A DNA stretch of 64,000 nucleotides, from positions 1-64,000 of the forward strand of contig JAUIAO010000012.1 of assembly GCA_030425425.1 (NCBI GenBank), read 5' to 3'. Below are positions 8,923 to 17,295 of the stretch, piece after piece; positions within the stretch are counted from its first letter, which is position 1; each line of letters begins with the position of its first letter. The stretch comes from Bacteroidia bacterium. Its GTDB lineage: Bacteria > Bacteroidota > Bacteroidia > Cytophagales > Cyclobacteriaceae. The position numbers and the translations under genes were made by a program. The notes under the pieces are model-generated. The model was given only the letters and a program-made list of their open reading frames with translations, had not been told where the DNA came from and did not search any database.

Positions 8923-9638
8923 TAATTTAGTCGGGTAAGTTTTGTAAGTCTTTTCCAAATCTGCCCTTCCAGCTCAATGGCTTTTGGAAAAAGGATTTTA
9001 TTCTCAATTTCTGCGTGATACCACATTTCACGATCAAACGCTTTGATTTCCTGAAGAATCACTCTGGCTAAAATGTCTTGATCCTGATACTCTTCTGCCA
9101 GGTTCCGAATTCCGGCCAGTTCGTCAACTTCCTGATGATCTTCGAAAACATCTTTTAGGCGCATGCTCCGATGTTTCCAAAGTGCTGCTAGTGGATTAGC
9201 ATGTTGTCCTTTATCAATCTTGATCAGTGTATCCAGATAGTGAAATAGAGTGTCTTCTTCTTCGTATATGTGATTGACAAATTCATCAACAAACTCAGGG
9301 AAAATCAACTTTAAATCATCAAGATCTTGATGCCTGGCAATGAGTCTGGCTATGTAGGGAAGCTTGTCTTTTATAAATTGTTGGTGAGCGTGTTTCAGAT
9401 ATTCGATTACGATCTGTAGAGGGAGCTTGTTGAGCTCCTTAAATGAAAAGCGATGAGATTGATCAAAAAGGTAAAAGGCTTTCAATACCTGATCTTTAGT
9501 GATGTTCATCTCTTCACAGATTTCCAAAAGCTTTCTGTCATGATGGTCATAGAAATCCACACCGAGATAGCTCAAAGCACGGGCGTAGATGTAATTCTCA
9601 TCAACAAGCGAACCGATAGTGAGGTTAAATACACGCAT
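8922..9638 (-). CDS. Hemerythrin-domain protein with ScdA_N-like head (RIC/YtfE-like)
   Basis: A 238-residue protein resembling the di-iron repair proteins YtfE/ScdA. An N-terminal DUF542-like segment (about residues 8-45) is followed by a helical hemerythrin-like domain with spaced histidines and glutamates: HAHQQFIKDKLPYI, HIYEEEDTLFHYL and MWYHAEIENKILFPK. The cysteine pair usual in the DUF542 head (DFCC) is absent; the position reads DFYDHHD. The role may be di-iron storage, redox sensing or Fe-S repair, but the missing cysteines make the standard function uncertain. The ATG at 9638 is preferred over an upstream TTG at 9647. It heads a four-gene overlapping operon. Confidence 0.8.
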   Translation of the reverse strand: MRVFNLTIGSLVDENYIYARALSYLGVDFYDHHDRKLLEICEEMNITKDQVLKAFYLFDQSHRFSFKELNKLPLQIVIEYLKHAHQQFIKDKLPYIARLIARHQDLDDLKLIFPEFVDEFVNHIYEEEDTLFHYLDTLIKIDKGQHANPLAALWKHRSMRLKDVFEDHQEVDELAGIRNLAEEYQDQDILARVILQEIKAFDREMWYHAEIENKILFPKAIELEGQIWKRLTKLTRLN

Positions 9639-9644
9639 CACCTT

Positions 9645-9652
9645 CAAAGATA
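9645..9652 (-). promoter_or_regulatory. -7 box very close to start of hemerythrin gene
   Basis: On the minus strand TATCTTTG matches TAnnTTTG and ends only 6 bases before the ATG, so the transcript may be leaderless or nearly so. No matching -33 TTG is seen. Confidence 0.35.
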
Positions 9653-9730
9653 ATTATTCCTTAAATGATTGGAGGAATGCGCAACAGCGATTTTTAGAAT
9701 CGAACTGAAAACTTCTGTGCTAATTTGATT

Positions 9731-9859
9731 TTATTGGTTTTCTATTTTCTGAGAAATCAATTCAATTATTTCATCTAGTTCTTCATCTAGATTGAGATAA
9801 AACTTAGACCTCATCCCAAAAATATTGCGTTCTGCATATAGCCATTTTTCACATTTAAT
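9731..9859 (-). pseudogene. Possible gene fragment (42 codons, no recognisable start)
   Basis: On the minus strand an uninterrupted frame reads as a charged amphipathic peptide (FGMRSKFYLN, then LDEELDEIIELIS) ending at TAA 9731-9733. An ATG lies at 9814, giving 27 codons; the frame is open back to 9859. It looks more protein-like than its surroundings and could be the tail of a lost gene or a tiny real gene. I do not recognise a family. Confidence 0.25.
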
Positions 9860-10082
9860 CTACATTTTGATGGTGAAAAGAAGGTAGGCTCTATCAATCA
9901 AATCAAGAAGAATTTAAATCTTAATTGGCAGTTATTGTTACGGGATGTTTGAATAATGATTTGATACTTCGCGACATTTTATAATGAGTGTTTTTCATTA
10001 ATTTCAATCATTAATTATTCGATTCCAACAAACAAAAACAGCTATTACAAATAGGGGTTTTCTTATTTCTTTTTGATCAAAA
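9860..10082. other. Intergenic region before the histidine kinase
   Basis: This AT-rich stretch contains no convincing gene. It must hold the promoter of the kinase gene, but I find no clean TAnnTTTG box at a suitable distance. Confidence 0.4.
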
Positions 10083-12122
10083 ATGAGTAAATCACTTTTC
10101 ATATTTTTCTTGTTTTCTTCTGTCGCTCAGGCCAGTTCCCAGCCGGTAGACAGTTTACTTAACATCATTAACCAAACCAGCAATGATAGCGCGAAAGCTA
10201 TTACATATCTGGAGCTGATTTCGCTTGCAGATAATGATGTTTATCTCAGATCTCAATATTTCGATTCAGCATTGAAATATGCCCAAAGTGCTGAAAATGT
10301 ACAGATTATCGCTGCTATTAATCTCGCTATTGGGAATGAACTTAAAAATCGTGACTATTATGACAGTGCCAGAGGGTATTTAACAGAAGCTTTACTTCAT
10401 TTTGAGCAAGTTCATGATACACTTGGGATTGCAAATACCTGGAATTCGATTGGTTATACATATGCGTATCAGGCGTATTATGATGCTGCTTTAAATAGCT
10501 TTCTAAAAGGTTTAGAGTTCGCTCAAGAAATTGAAAAAATAATTTTGAAAGGAAGGACTTTAAATAATATCGGTGCAGTATATGAGCACATCAATGATAA
10601 AGATCAGGCACTTCAATATTATAAAAGAGCATATCATCAATATCTTAAAGAAATTGATCCAAGAGAAATTGCCCTGACTGCTGCTAACATTGGCAAGATT
10701 TATTATGAAATGAGCAGTTTCGACTCTGCTAAATATTTCTTACAAATTTCCCGGGAATATGCATTGGCAGATAATAATATACTGCAGTTGTCATTGACTA
10801 ATTCTATTTTTTCTTTGGTTTTTAGTAAAGAAAATAATTGGGATGAAGCTAAGAGATATGGTTTGGAAGCGATTTCTCAAAGTAAAAAAATAGATTCTAA
10901 AAAGGGGCTCGCAATCTCTAATTATCAATTCGCACAAATTCTATTTGACAAGCAAAAATATAACTTATCCCGCGAGCATTTGAATACTGCCTTGTTTTAT
11001 ACCGAGTCTGCAGGTATGAATGATTATTCGATGAGAGCTTATCAGTTGAAAGCAAAGGTAGATTCAGCCAGTGGAGAGTTTAGATCTGCTTTTGACAATT
11101 ATCAGAAATACATCCGATTGAAAGATGCGATTGCTAATTCAGAAGTTGAAAAACAAATTGCCAGTCTACAAAGCAATTTTGATTTACAACTGAAAGAAAA
11201 AGAGAATGCACTGCTAAAAGAAGAAGCATTTAGAAAAGAAAATGTAATTAAAAATCAGCGTTTACTTACGTTATTCATTGTTTCAGTATTATTTATGGCA
11301 ATAGTTTTAGTTGTTCTATTCATAGTGATCTCGAATCAACGTAAAAAACACAACATCAAATTAACTTCTCTGTTGTCATCATTGAAGGACCAAAAGATTC
11401 AACTTGAAACTGCCAATAATTCTCTTTCTGAGCTCAATGTGAATAAGAATAGATTATTATCCGTCATTGCTCATGATTTAAAAGGGCCAGTTGGTAATTT
11501 GGAATCGCTACTGGATATAATGATCGGTGATTTTGATTTAACAGATACAAAAGAATTATCTGTCTATTTGAAAATGATGCATAAGTCGGCAAGCTCTACC
11601 TATGTTTTGCTTGAAAACTTATTGAGCTGGGCTCGATCTCAACAGAATGAGATCGTGTATAATCCAGAGCAACTGGCATTAGATCAAATGGTGCAAAGTA
11701 TAAAGGACTTATTATCGCAGTTGAGCCCCGAAAAGCAGATAAACATTGTAAATAATGTACCTATGGACACCACAGTTTTCGCAGATAAAAATATGATGAT
11801 GGTCGTCTTGAGAAATCTAATATCGAATGCTTTGAAATTTTCACATGAGGAGGGGGTTGTTGAAGTTTTTGCAGAATCAGAAGGTAATCAGAAACGTATA
11901 ACAATTAAGGATGAAGGTATAGGAATGTCCTCAGAAGTGGCAGAAAAGGTATTTGAAAGTGGAGAACTTTACTCAAGACGAGGCACCAATGGAGAGTCGG
12001 GGAGTGGACTTGGTCTCAAATTATGCAAGGAATTCGTAGGTAAACATGGTGGACACATTTGGGTTGAAAGTGAAGTGGGCAGAGGATCCAGCTTTTGTTT
12101 TACTATCCCTCAAAAAAATTGA
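10083..12122 (+). CDS. TPR-containing sensor histidine kinase
   Basis: A 679-residue sensor kinase. A signal peptide (about residues 1-19) is followed by six or more tetratricopeptide repeats in the periplasm (about 40-350), a coiled coil, one membrane helix (about 397-418), a HisKA domain with phospho-acceptor His464 (IAHDLKGP), and an HATPase domain with NLISNALKFS, DEGIGMS and GSGLGLKL. The layout (exported TPRs, one helix, cytoplasmic kinase) is common in Bacteroidota. It signals to an unknown response regulator; none is adjacent. The stimulus may be protein-protein contact through the TPRs. Confidence 0.92.
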   Translation: MSKSLFIFFLFSSVAQASSQPVDSLLNIINQTSNDSAKAITYLELISLADNDVYLRSQYFDSALKYAQSAENVQIIAAINLAIGNELKNRDYYDSARGYLTEALLHFEQVHDTLGIANTWNSIGYTYAYQAYYDAALNSFLKGLEFAQEIEKIILKGRTLNNIGAVYEHINDKDQALQYYKRAYHQYLKEIDPREIALTAANIGKIYYEMSSFDSAKYFLQISREYALADNNILQLSLTNSIFSLVFSKENNWDEAKRYGLEAISQSKKIDSKKGLAISNYQFAQILFDKQKYNLSREHLNTALFYTESAGMNDYSMRAYQLKAKVDSASGEFRSAFDNYQKYIRLKDAIANSEVEKQIASLQSNFDLQLKEKENALLKEEAFRKENVIKNQRLLTLFIVSVLFMAIVLVVLFIVISNQRKKHNIKLTSLLSSLKDQKIQLETANNSLSELNVNKNRLLSVIAHDLKGPVGNLESLLDIMIGDFDLTDTKELSVYLKMMHKSASSTYVLLENLLSWARSQQNEIVYNPEQLALDQMVQSIKDLLSQLSPEKQINIVNNVPMDTTVFADKNMMMVVLRNLISNALKFSHEEGVVEVFAESEGNQKRITIKDEGIGMSSEVAEKVFESGELYSRRGTNGESGSGLGLKLCKEFVGKHGGHIWVESEVGRGSSFCFTIPQKN

Positions 12123-12315
12123 ATACCCCAAGTGAGTTTTATTCACGGACCCGAGGGATCGGGAGACATTATGTCTGCAATATAAACCCCATCAAATATC
12201 TCTATAGCTCTGCCTCGAAGTAGTTTATCAGTTTACCAATCAGATATTTATTGATCATACAATTCTTTTAACCAATAGAGTTCTTCTTTAAATTGGCATT
12301 TGAAAAATACCCTTC

Positions 12316-12972
12316 ATGAAAACTACAGTTCTAGACCATCAGGCATCCATTGCCAATGAATTGCTCCGACAGATCAGAGATAAAGATTTTCAGCAGAACC
12401 GTGCCCTCTTTCGCCAGAATATGGAAAAGTGTGGGACACTTTTGGCTTACGAGATGTCTAAAGAACTGGAATATATCAATCATTCAGTGCCTACAGTTTT
12501 AGGAACTAAAGATGTTTTGGTTCCTAAATTCGACTTAGTACTTGCTTGTATTTTAAGAGCTTCTTTGCCGTTTTATCAAGGTTTTTTAGATCTGTTTGAA
12601 TCTGCGGATTCCATTTTTATAGGTGCTTATCGGGCTAGTGAATCCAAAGCTGGTGTGGAGGTCAATCTTGATTATGTAGCAGCATCTTCTGTGGAGGACA
12701 AGGTATTAGTGATGATCGACCCCATGCTTGCCACTGGAAATTCCATGGTAAGAGCGATCAGTACTGCTTTGAAATATGGTAAGCCGAAGAAAATATTTAT
12801 CTGTTCTTTAATAGCCACTCCTGCTGGTATCGAACTGTTGGAGCAAACAGATTTTGATGGAGTAGAAACGCATGTATTCACCTGTTCAGTAGATGAAATC
12901 CTCAATGATGATTTTTACATCGTTCCCGGATTAGGTGATGCGGGTGATTTGAGCTATGGTGCCAAGCTTTGA
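12316..12972 (+). CDS. upp: Uracil phosphoribosyltransferase
   Basis: A 218-residue cytoplasmic salvage enzyme making UMP from uracil and PRPP. The PRPP-binding loop VMIDPMLATGNSM and the uracil-contact C-terminus (IVPGLGDAGDLSYG) are both clear. The length is normal for the family. It stands alone, with about 190 non-coding bases upstream and 300 downstream. Confidence 0.95.
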   Translation: MKTTVLDHQASIANELLRQIRDKDFQQNRALFRQNMEKCGTLLAYEMSKELEYINHSVPTVLGTKDVLVPKFDLVLACILRASLPFYQGFLDLFESADSIFIGAYRASESKAGVEVNLDYVAASSVEDKVLVMIDPMLATGNSMVRAISTALKYGKPKKIFICSLIATPAGIELLEQTDFDGVETHVFTCSVDEILNDDFYIVPGLGDAGDLSYGAKL

Positions 12973-13276
12973 TTTTCGAATTGGTTATTTGCTTTCCGCT
13001 TCTTACCAATTCAAATCAAGTACGCAACTATTCACTACTCGCTATTTAACCAATTACTAAAAGCATCATACTGATCACCGAAAACCGACCACCGATTGCC
13101 GCACGCTAATAATATGCTATAAGCAATATTCAGTGGTAACTACTTACTACCCACTTTTCATTAAAATAAACCGATCACCACCCCTTCATCCAACCTCCCA
13201 CTCAAAAACACGTATCCAAGCAAACAATTCAGCCCAAAGACTTGTAATTTTAACGATGGATTAAAATAGGATAAAC
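12973..13276. other. G-poor intergenic stretch
   Basis: The plus strand of this 304-base gap is strikingly poor in G and rich in short CAC, ACC and CTACT words, especially about 13020-13230. I see no gene, hairpin terminator or perfect repeat. The promoter of the S41 protease gene must lie at its right end; TAATTTTA at about 13243 is one mismatch from the -7 consensus. Confidence 0.45.
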
Positions 13277-14905
13277 GTGGAGAGCAGAAAAAATAGCAAA
13301 AGTGCAATCAGATTACCTCTATACATCAGTATTGCCATTGCAATTGGTGTTTTTATTGGTGCCAATATGGCTGGTGGTGATAGTGGTACTACTGACAGTC
13401 TGTATAAGAGCGTCTATAAATTCAGACAGGTACTCACACACATTCAGAATGATTATGTAGACGATGTTGATGCTTCAGAACTCTCTGAAACAGCGATTGT
13501 AGAAATGCTCACAAAGCTTGATCCGCATTCTGTGTATATCCCGGCAAAAGATCTTGAAATCACGAATTCTCCATTGGAAGGAAATTTTGAAGGAATCGGG
13601 ATCGAATTCAATGTATTCAAAGATACGATCAATGTTGTTTCACCATTGAGTGGAGGCCCGTCAGAAGCACTTGGAATTCGCCCAGGAGATAAGATAATAA
13701 CTGTTGAAGGGGAAAATGTAGCAGGAATTGGCATTACCAATCGTGAAGTTGTAGATAAGCTAAGAGGAGAAAGAGGCTCAAAAGTCACTGTTGGTATTTT
13801 AAGAAAAGGAGAAAAGGAACTGATCGATTATGAAATTACCAGAGACGTGATTCCTCAGTTTTCTGTGGATGTTTCTTACATGGTAGATGATGAAATTGGC
13901 TATATCAAAGTGAGCCGATTTGCTGCTACCACGTTCATGGAGTTCAAAGAGGCGCTGGAGAAACTTCAAAGAGCCGGAATGAAAAAATTGATGATTGACC
14001 TGACTGGAAATCCTGGTGGCTACATGGATCCTGCAATCAAAATGGCCGATGAGTTACTCAGCGGACAGCAAATGATCGTTTACACTAAAGGAAAAGACAT
14101 CCGCTACAACGCCGAGCACTTTTCACATACTAAGGGTGATTTTGAATATGGACCGGTGATTGTTTTGGTAGATGAAGGGTCAGCTTCAGCTTCAGAAATT
14201 GTGTCAGGAGCACTTCAGGATCATGATAGAGCGCTGATAGTTGGTAGAAGATCGTTTGGCAAAGGACTGGTACAAATGCCCATAGAATTGAATGATGGCT
14301 CTGCCATTCGTCTGACTATTTCCAGATATTATACGCCTAGCGGAAGGTGCATCCAAAAGCCATATGGTGAATCTTTGGAAGACTACCATATGGAATACTT
14401 TGACCGCTTTCAGAATGGTGAGATTTATTCCAAAGACAGCATCAAAGTGAATGATTCTTTGGTTTACACCACGGATAATGGACGTAAAGTTTATGGAGGA
14501 GGAGGGATCATCCCTGATTACTTTGTGGCTCTGGATACTGCAGCCAACAGCCGGTACCTGACTCGTGTTTTCAATAGCAACTCTATGGCTGAATTTAGTT
14601 TGTCATATGCAGATGAAAACAGATCTAAATTGGAAAAAATGAATTATCAGGATTATCAGGAAAATTTTGAAGTGAAAGATGAAGTAATGCAGCAATTGAT
14701 CAGTGTGGCGGAAGAAAATGGAGTAAAATTCGATAAGGATGGTTACTACAGATCAAAAGAATCTTTGCGACTTTACGCCAAAGCTTTTATCGCTCGAAAC
14801 ATCTGGAAGAATGAAGGGTTTTACCCGATTTTTAACCAGGGAGACGAAATATACCTCAAAGCCTTAACCTTATTTGATGAAGCAGAAAAACTAAGCATAC
14901 AATAA
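13277..14905 (+). CDS. S41-family C-terminal processing protease
   Basis: A 542-residue exported serine protease of the CtpA/Prc type. One N-terminal membrane helix (about 14-30) is followed by a PDZ domain (about 105-190) and the S41 core. The catalytic dyad is Ser304 (GSASASEI) and Lys329 (SFGKGLVQ), 25 residues apart as in Prc. The start is GTG; no ATG lies near it. These proteases trim or degrade envelope proteins by their C-termini. A homogentisate dioxygenase gene follows after 21 bases with no obvious terminator, so the two may be co-transcribed despite having unrelated roles. Confidence 0.93.
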   Translation: MESRKNSKSAIRLPLYISIAIAIGVFIGANMAGGDSGTTDSLYKSVYKFRQVLTHIQNDYVDDVDASELSETAIVEMLTKLDPHSVYIPAKDLEITNSPLEGNFEGIGIEFNVFKDTINVVSPLSGGPSEALGIRPGDKIITVEGENVAGIGITNREVVDKLRGERGSKVTVGILRKGEKELIDYEITRDVIPQFSVDVSYMVDDEIGYIKVSRFAATTFMEFKEALEKLQRAGMKKLMIDLTGNPGGYMDPAIKMADELLSGQQMIVYTKGKDIRYNAEHFSHTKGDFEYGPVIVLVDEGSASASEIVSGALQDHDRALIVGRRSFGKGLVQMPIELNDGSAIRLTISRYYTPSGRCIQKPYGESLEDYHMEYFDRFQNGEIYSKDSIKVNDSLVYTTDNGRKVYGGGGIIPDYFVALDTAANSRYLTRVFNSNSMAEFSLSYADENRSKLEKMNYQDYQENFEVKDEVMQQLISVAEENGVKFDKDGYYRSKESLRLYAKAFIARNIWKNEGFYPIFNQGDEIYLKALTLFDEAEKLSIQ

Positions 14906-14926
14906 ACCCAAAACACCCCAAACAAC

Positions 14927-16087
14927 ATGACCTATTATCACAGATTAGGAGAAATTCCTCCTAAACGACATATCCAATTCAGGCAACCGGATGGAAGCCT
15001 GTATGCGGAGGAGTTAGTTTCTTCCAAAGGATTTTCTGGCATATACTCCAACCTTTATCACCTCTCACCCCCAACGAGGATAAAGGGAGTTGGAACGCCA
15101 AAACCATACGATGAAAATATCGCGAAAGAATATGGTCTTCTTCAAACTCACCTGAATACTAGCAAAGTTGCTGACACGGGAGATGATTATCTGGATGCTC
15201 GTGAAGTGCTGTTAAAGAATAAGGATGTGAGTATGGCACTTTGTAATCCTCGAAAAAGAAAGATGGATTACTATTATAAAAATGCAGAGGGAGACGAAGT
15301 GGTTTTCATACATGATGGTGAGGGCTGGTTGTACTCCCAGTTCGGTAAACTGCGATTAAGGAAAGGAGATTACGTGGTGATACCTCGTACCACGATCTAT
15401 AAATTTGAATGGGAGGAAGGACCTTTGCGATTATTGATTATTGAATCTGCACACCCGGTGGAAACTGTAAAGAGGTATCGCAACGAATTGGGTCAACTAG
15501 AAGAACATTCGCCGTATTGTGAAAGAGACATTCGGCCACCTCATGAGCTGATCACCGAACGAGATAAAGGAGAATATCTCGTTCAGATCAAAAAAGGAGG
15601 GAAACTGCATCAATACCACTATGACCATTCTCCTTTCGATGTGATCGGCTGGGATGGATATTTGTTTCCATATGCACTCTCCATTCATGATTTTGAGCCG
15701 ATCACGGGCCGTATTCATCAGCCGCCTCCGGTTCATCAGACTTTTCAGGCGCATGGATATGTTATCTGCTCATTTGTCCCGCGACTGTTTGACTATCATC
15801 CACAGGCTATCCCTGCTCCATACAATCATTCGAATATTGATAGTGATGAGGTGCTATACTATGTGGAGGGTGATTTTATGAGCCGAAAGGGAATTGATCG
15901 TGGGTCGTTTACGGTTCATCCGGGTGGTTTACCACATGGGCCACATCCAGGAACGGTTGAGAAAAGTATCGGAGCTAAAGAAACGGAGGAGATTGCTGTA
16001 ATGCTGGATACTTTTGGGCCACTTTATGTGACTGAGGCAGGTCTCAAATATGTGGATAAGGACTATCCAATGAGTTGGACTGAGTGA
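14927..16087 (+). CDS. hmgA: Homogentisate 1,2-dioxygenase
   Basis: A 386-residue non-haem iron enzyme that opens the ring of homogentisate to maleylacetoacetate in phenylalanine/tyrosine breakdown. The N-terminal YHRLGEIPPKRHIQF and the C-terminal iron-ligand region, with HSNIDSDE and LPHGPHPG, are recognisable. It is shorter than proteobacterial and human forms but matches the compact form seen in Bacteroidota. The rest of the pathway is not next to it. It follows the S41 protease gene by 21 bases and is closed by a strong hairpin at 16127-16152. Confidence 0.9.
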   Translation: MTYYHRLGEIPPKRHIQFRQPDGSLYAEELVSSKGFSGIYSNLYHLSPPTRIKGVGTPKPYDENIAKEYGLLQTHLNTSKVADTGDDYLDAREVLLKNKDVSMALCNPRKRKMDYYYKNAEGDEVVFIHDGEGWLYSQFGKLRLRKGDYVVIPRTTIYKFEWEEGPLRLLIIESAHPVETVKRYRNELGQLEEHSPYCERDIRPPHELITERDKGEYLVQIKKGGKLHQYHYDHSPFDVIGWDGYLFPYALSIHDFEPITGRIHQPPPVHQTFQAHGYVICSFVPRLFDYHPQAIPAPYNHSNIDSDEVLYYVEGDFMSRKGIDRGSFTVHPGGLPHGPHPGTVEKSIGAKETEEIAVMLDTFGPLYVTEAGLKYVDKDYPMSWTE

Positions 16088-16126
16088 CGTTCTTAGCAAC
16101 ATTCCGCTCAGAATTTCCGTTATTGC

Positions 16127-16152
16127 AAGGTCGTCTTTTGGCGACCTTTTTA
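16127..16152 (+). terminator. Rho-independent terminator after hmgA
   Basis: A 7-bp stem (AAGGTCG/CGACCTT) with an 8-base loop is followed by a T-run. It lies between the hmgA stop and the true start of the next gene. Confidence 0.7.
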
Positions 16153-16170
16153 TTGGAAAAAACCCAACTC

Positions 16171-17292
16171 ATGATTAAGTCATTCTTCCTGAAGTCTCTT
16201 CTTGGGCTCTTAGCGCTCATATTTATTGTAGCAATAGGAGTCTTTATTTTTATCAAAACTGCTCCTCAGTTTGGTGCGGCTCCTTCAGGTCAGCATTTGG
16301 CAGAGATCAAAAAGTCACCCAATTATCTAAAAGATAAGTTTGTGAACATTCAGGAAACCATTCTCGAATACAGCTTCTCCAATTCTGTCAAAGTGATGAA
16401 AGCATACAACAAGGCAAAAAATACCGCTCCTAAGTCTGCCATCAATACAAAATTTGATCAGCAAAAACCAGCTGTCTCCGATAGCTCTATTCGAGTGACC
16501 TGGTATGGTCATTCGGCTATTTTGCTGGAGTTTACTGGGAAAAGAATTTTCCTGGATCCTATGCTGGGAGATTATGCAGCGCCTGTTCCGTTTTTTGGTC
16601 AGCGATTTCAAAATGAGCCGGCCATTGAAATAGAATCTGTGGGCAAACTTGATGCGGTAATCTTCTCACATGATCACTATGATCATTTGGATTATCCAAC
16701 GGTAAAGGCCATTCATGAGCAAGTAGGTCATTTTTTCGTGCCGTTAGGATTAGGTGCTCATTTAAAAAGCTGGGGAGTCCCGGCAAATAAAATTACTGAG
16801 CTTGATTGGTGGCAATCGGCAACTTTAGGTGATTTAACTTTTACAGCTGCTCCCGCCAGGCATTTTTCCGGGAGAAGCATCAATGATTCCAATAAAACGC
16901 TGTGGGCTTCATGGGTAATTAATTCACCGGAGCACAATCTGTATTTCAGTGGTGATGGAGGTTATGGTTCACATTTCAAAGAAATTGGTAAGCGGCTCGG
17001 TCCGTTTGAATTTGCAATGATGGAGTGCGGTCAGTACAACGAATTATGGAATCAGATTCATATGATGCCAGAGGAAACCGTACAGGCGAGTTTAGATTTG
17101 AATGCCAAAAGCATGATGCCTATCCACTGGGGAGCCTTTACTCTGGCTCCACATGCATGGACCGATCCTGCTGAGCGTGTCAAGGCTGCAGCAGATCAAA
17201 ATGGTCTTCAATTGGTCACTCCGGAAATCGGTCAGTCATTTATGTTTCCGGAGGTTACGCCGATGACCACCTGGTGGCGAGAGGTTGATTAA
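16171..17292 (+). CDS. MBL-fold metallohydrolase, membrane-anchored (NAPE-PLD/UlaG-like)
   Basis: A 373-residue metallo-beta-lactamase-fold protein. After an N-terminal membrane helix (about 5-25), the metal site motif SHDHYDHLD appears, followed by further metal-binding histidines (APARHFSGR and PIHWGAF). It resembles the UlaG/NAPE-PLD branch; the substrate may be a lactone or phosphodiester, and the catalytic domain is probably periplasmic. I take the ATG at 16171 (MIKSFFLKSLL). A GTG at 16084 would overlap hmgA and translate through the terminator hairpin. It is convergent with glycogen synthase, with only 3 bases between the stops. Confidence 0.87.
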   Translation: MIKSFFLKSLLGLLALIFIVAIGVFIFIKTAPQFGAAPSGQHLAEIKKSPNYLKDKFVNIQETILEYSFSNSVKVMKAYNKAKNTAPKSAINTKFDQQKPAVSDSSIRVTWYGHSAILLEFTGKRIFLDPMLGDYAAPVPFFGQRFQNEPAIEIESVGKLDAVIFSHDHYDHLDYPTVKAIHEQVGHFFVPLGLGAHLKSWGVPANKITELDWWQSATLGDLTFTAAPARHFSGRSINDSNKTLWASWVINSPEHNLYFSGDGGYGSHFKEIGKRLGPFEFAMMECGQYNELWNQIHMMPEETVQASLDLNAKSMMPIHWGAFTLAPHAWTDPAERVKAAADQNGLQLVTPEIGQSFMFPEVTPMTTWWREVD

Positions 17293-17295
17293 ATC

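Noticed and set aside
12145-12180. Hairpin-like words after the histidine kinase (CCCGAGGGATCGGG, AGACATTATGTCT)
   Set aside because: Stems are only 5-6 bp with no T-run; too weak to call a terminator or repeat element from one copy.
16084-16170. GTG start for the MBL-fold protein overlapping hmgA
   Set aside because: It would translate through the hmgA terminator hairpin and place 29 odd residues before a proper membrane-anchor start.
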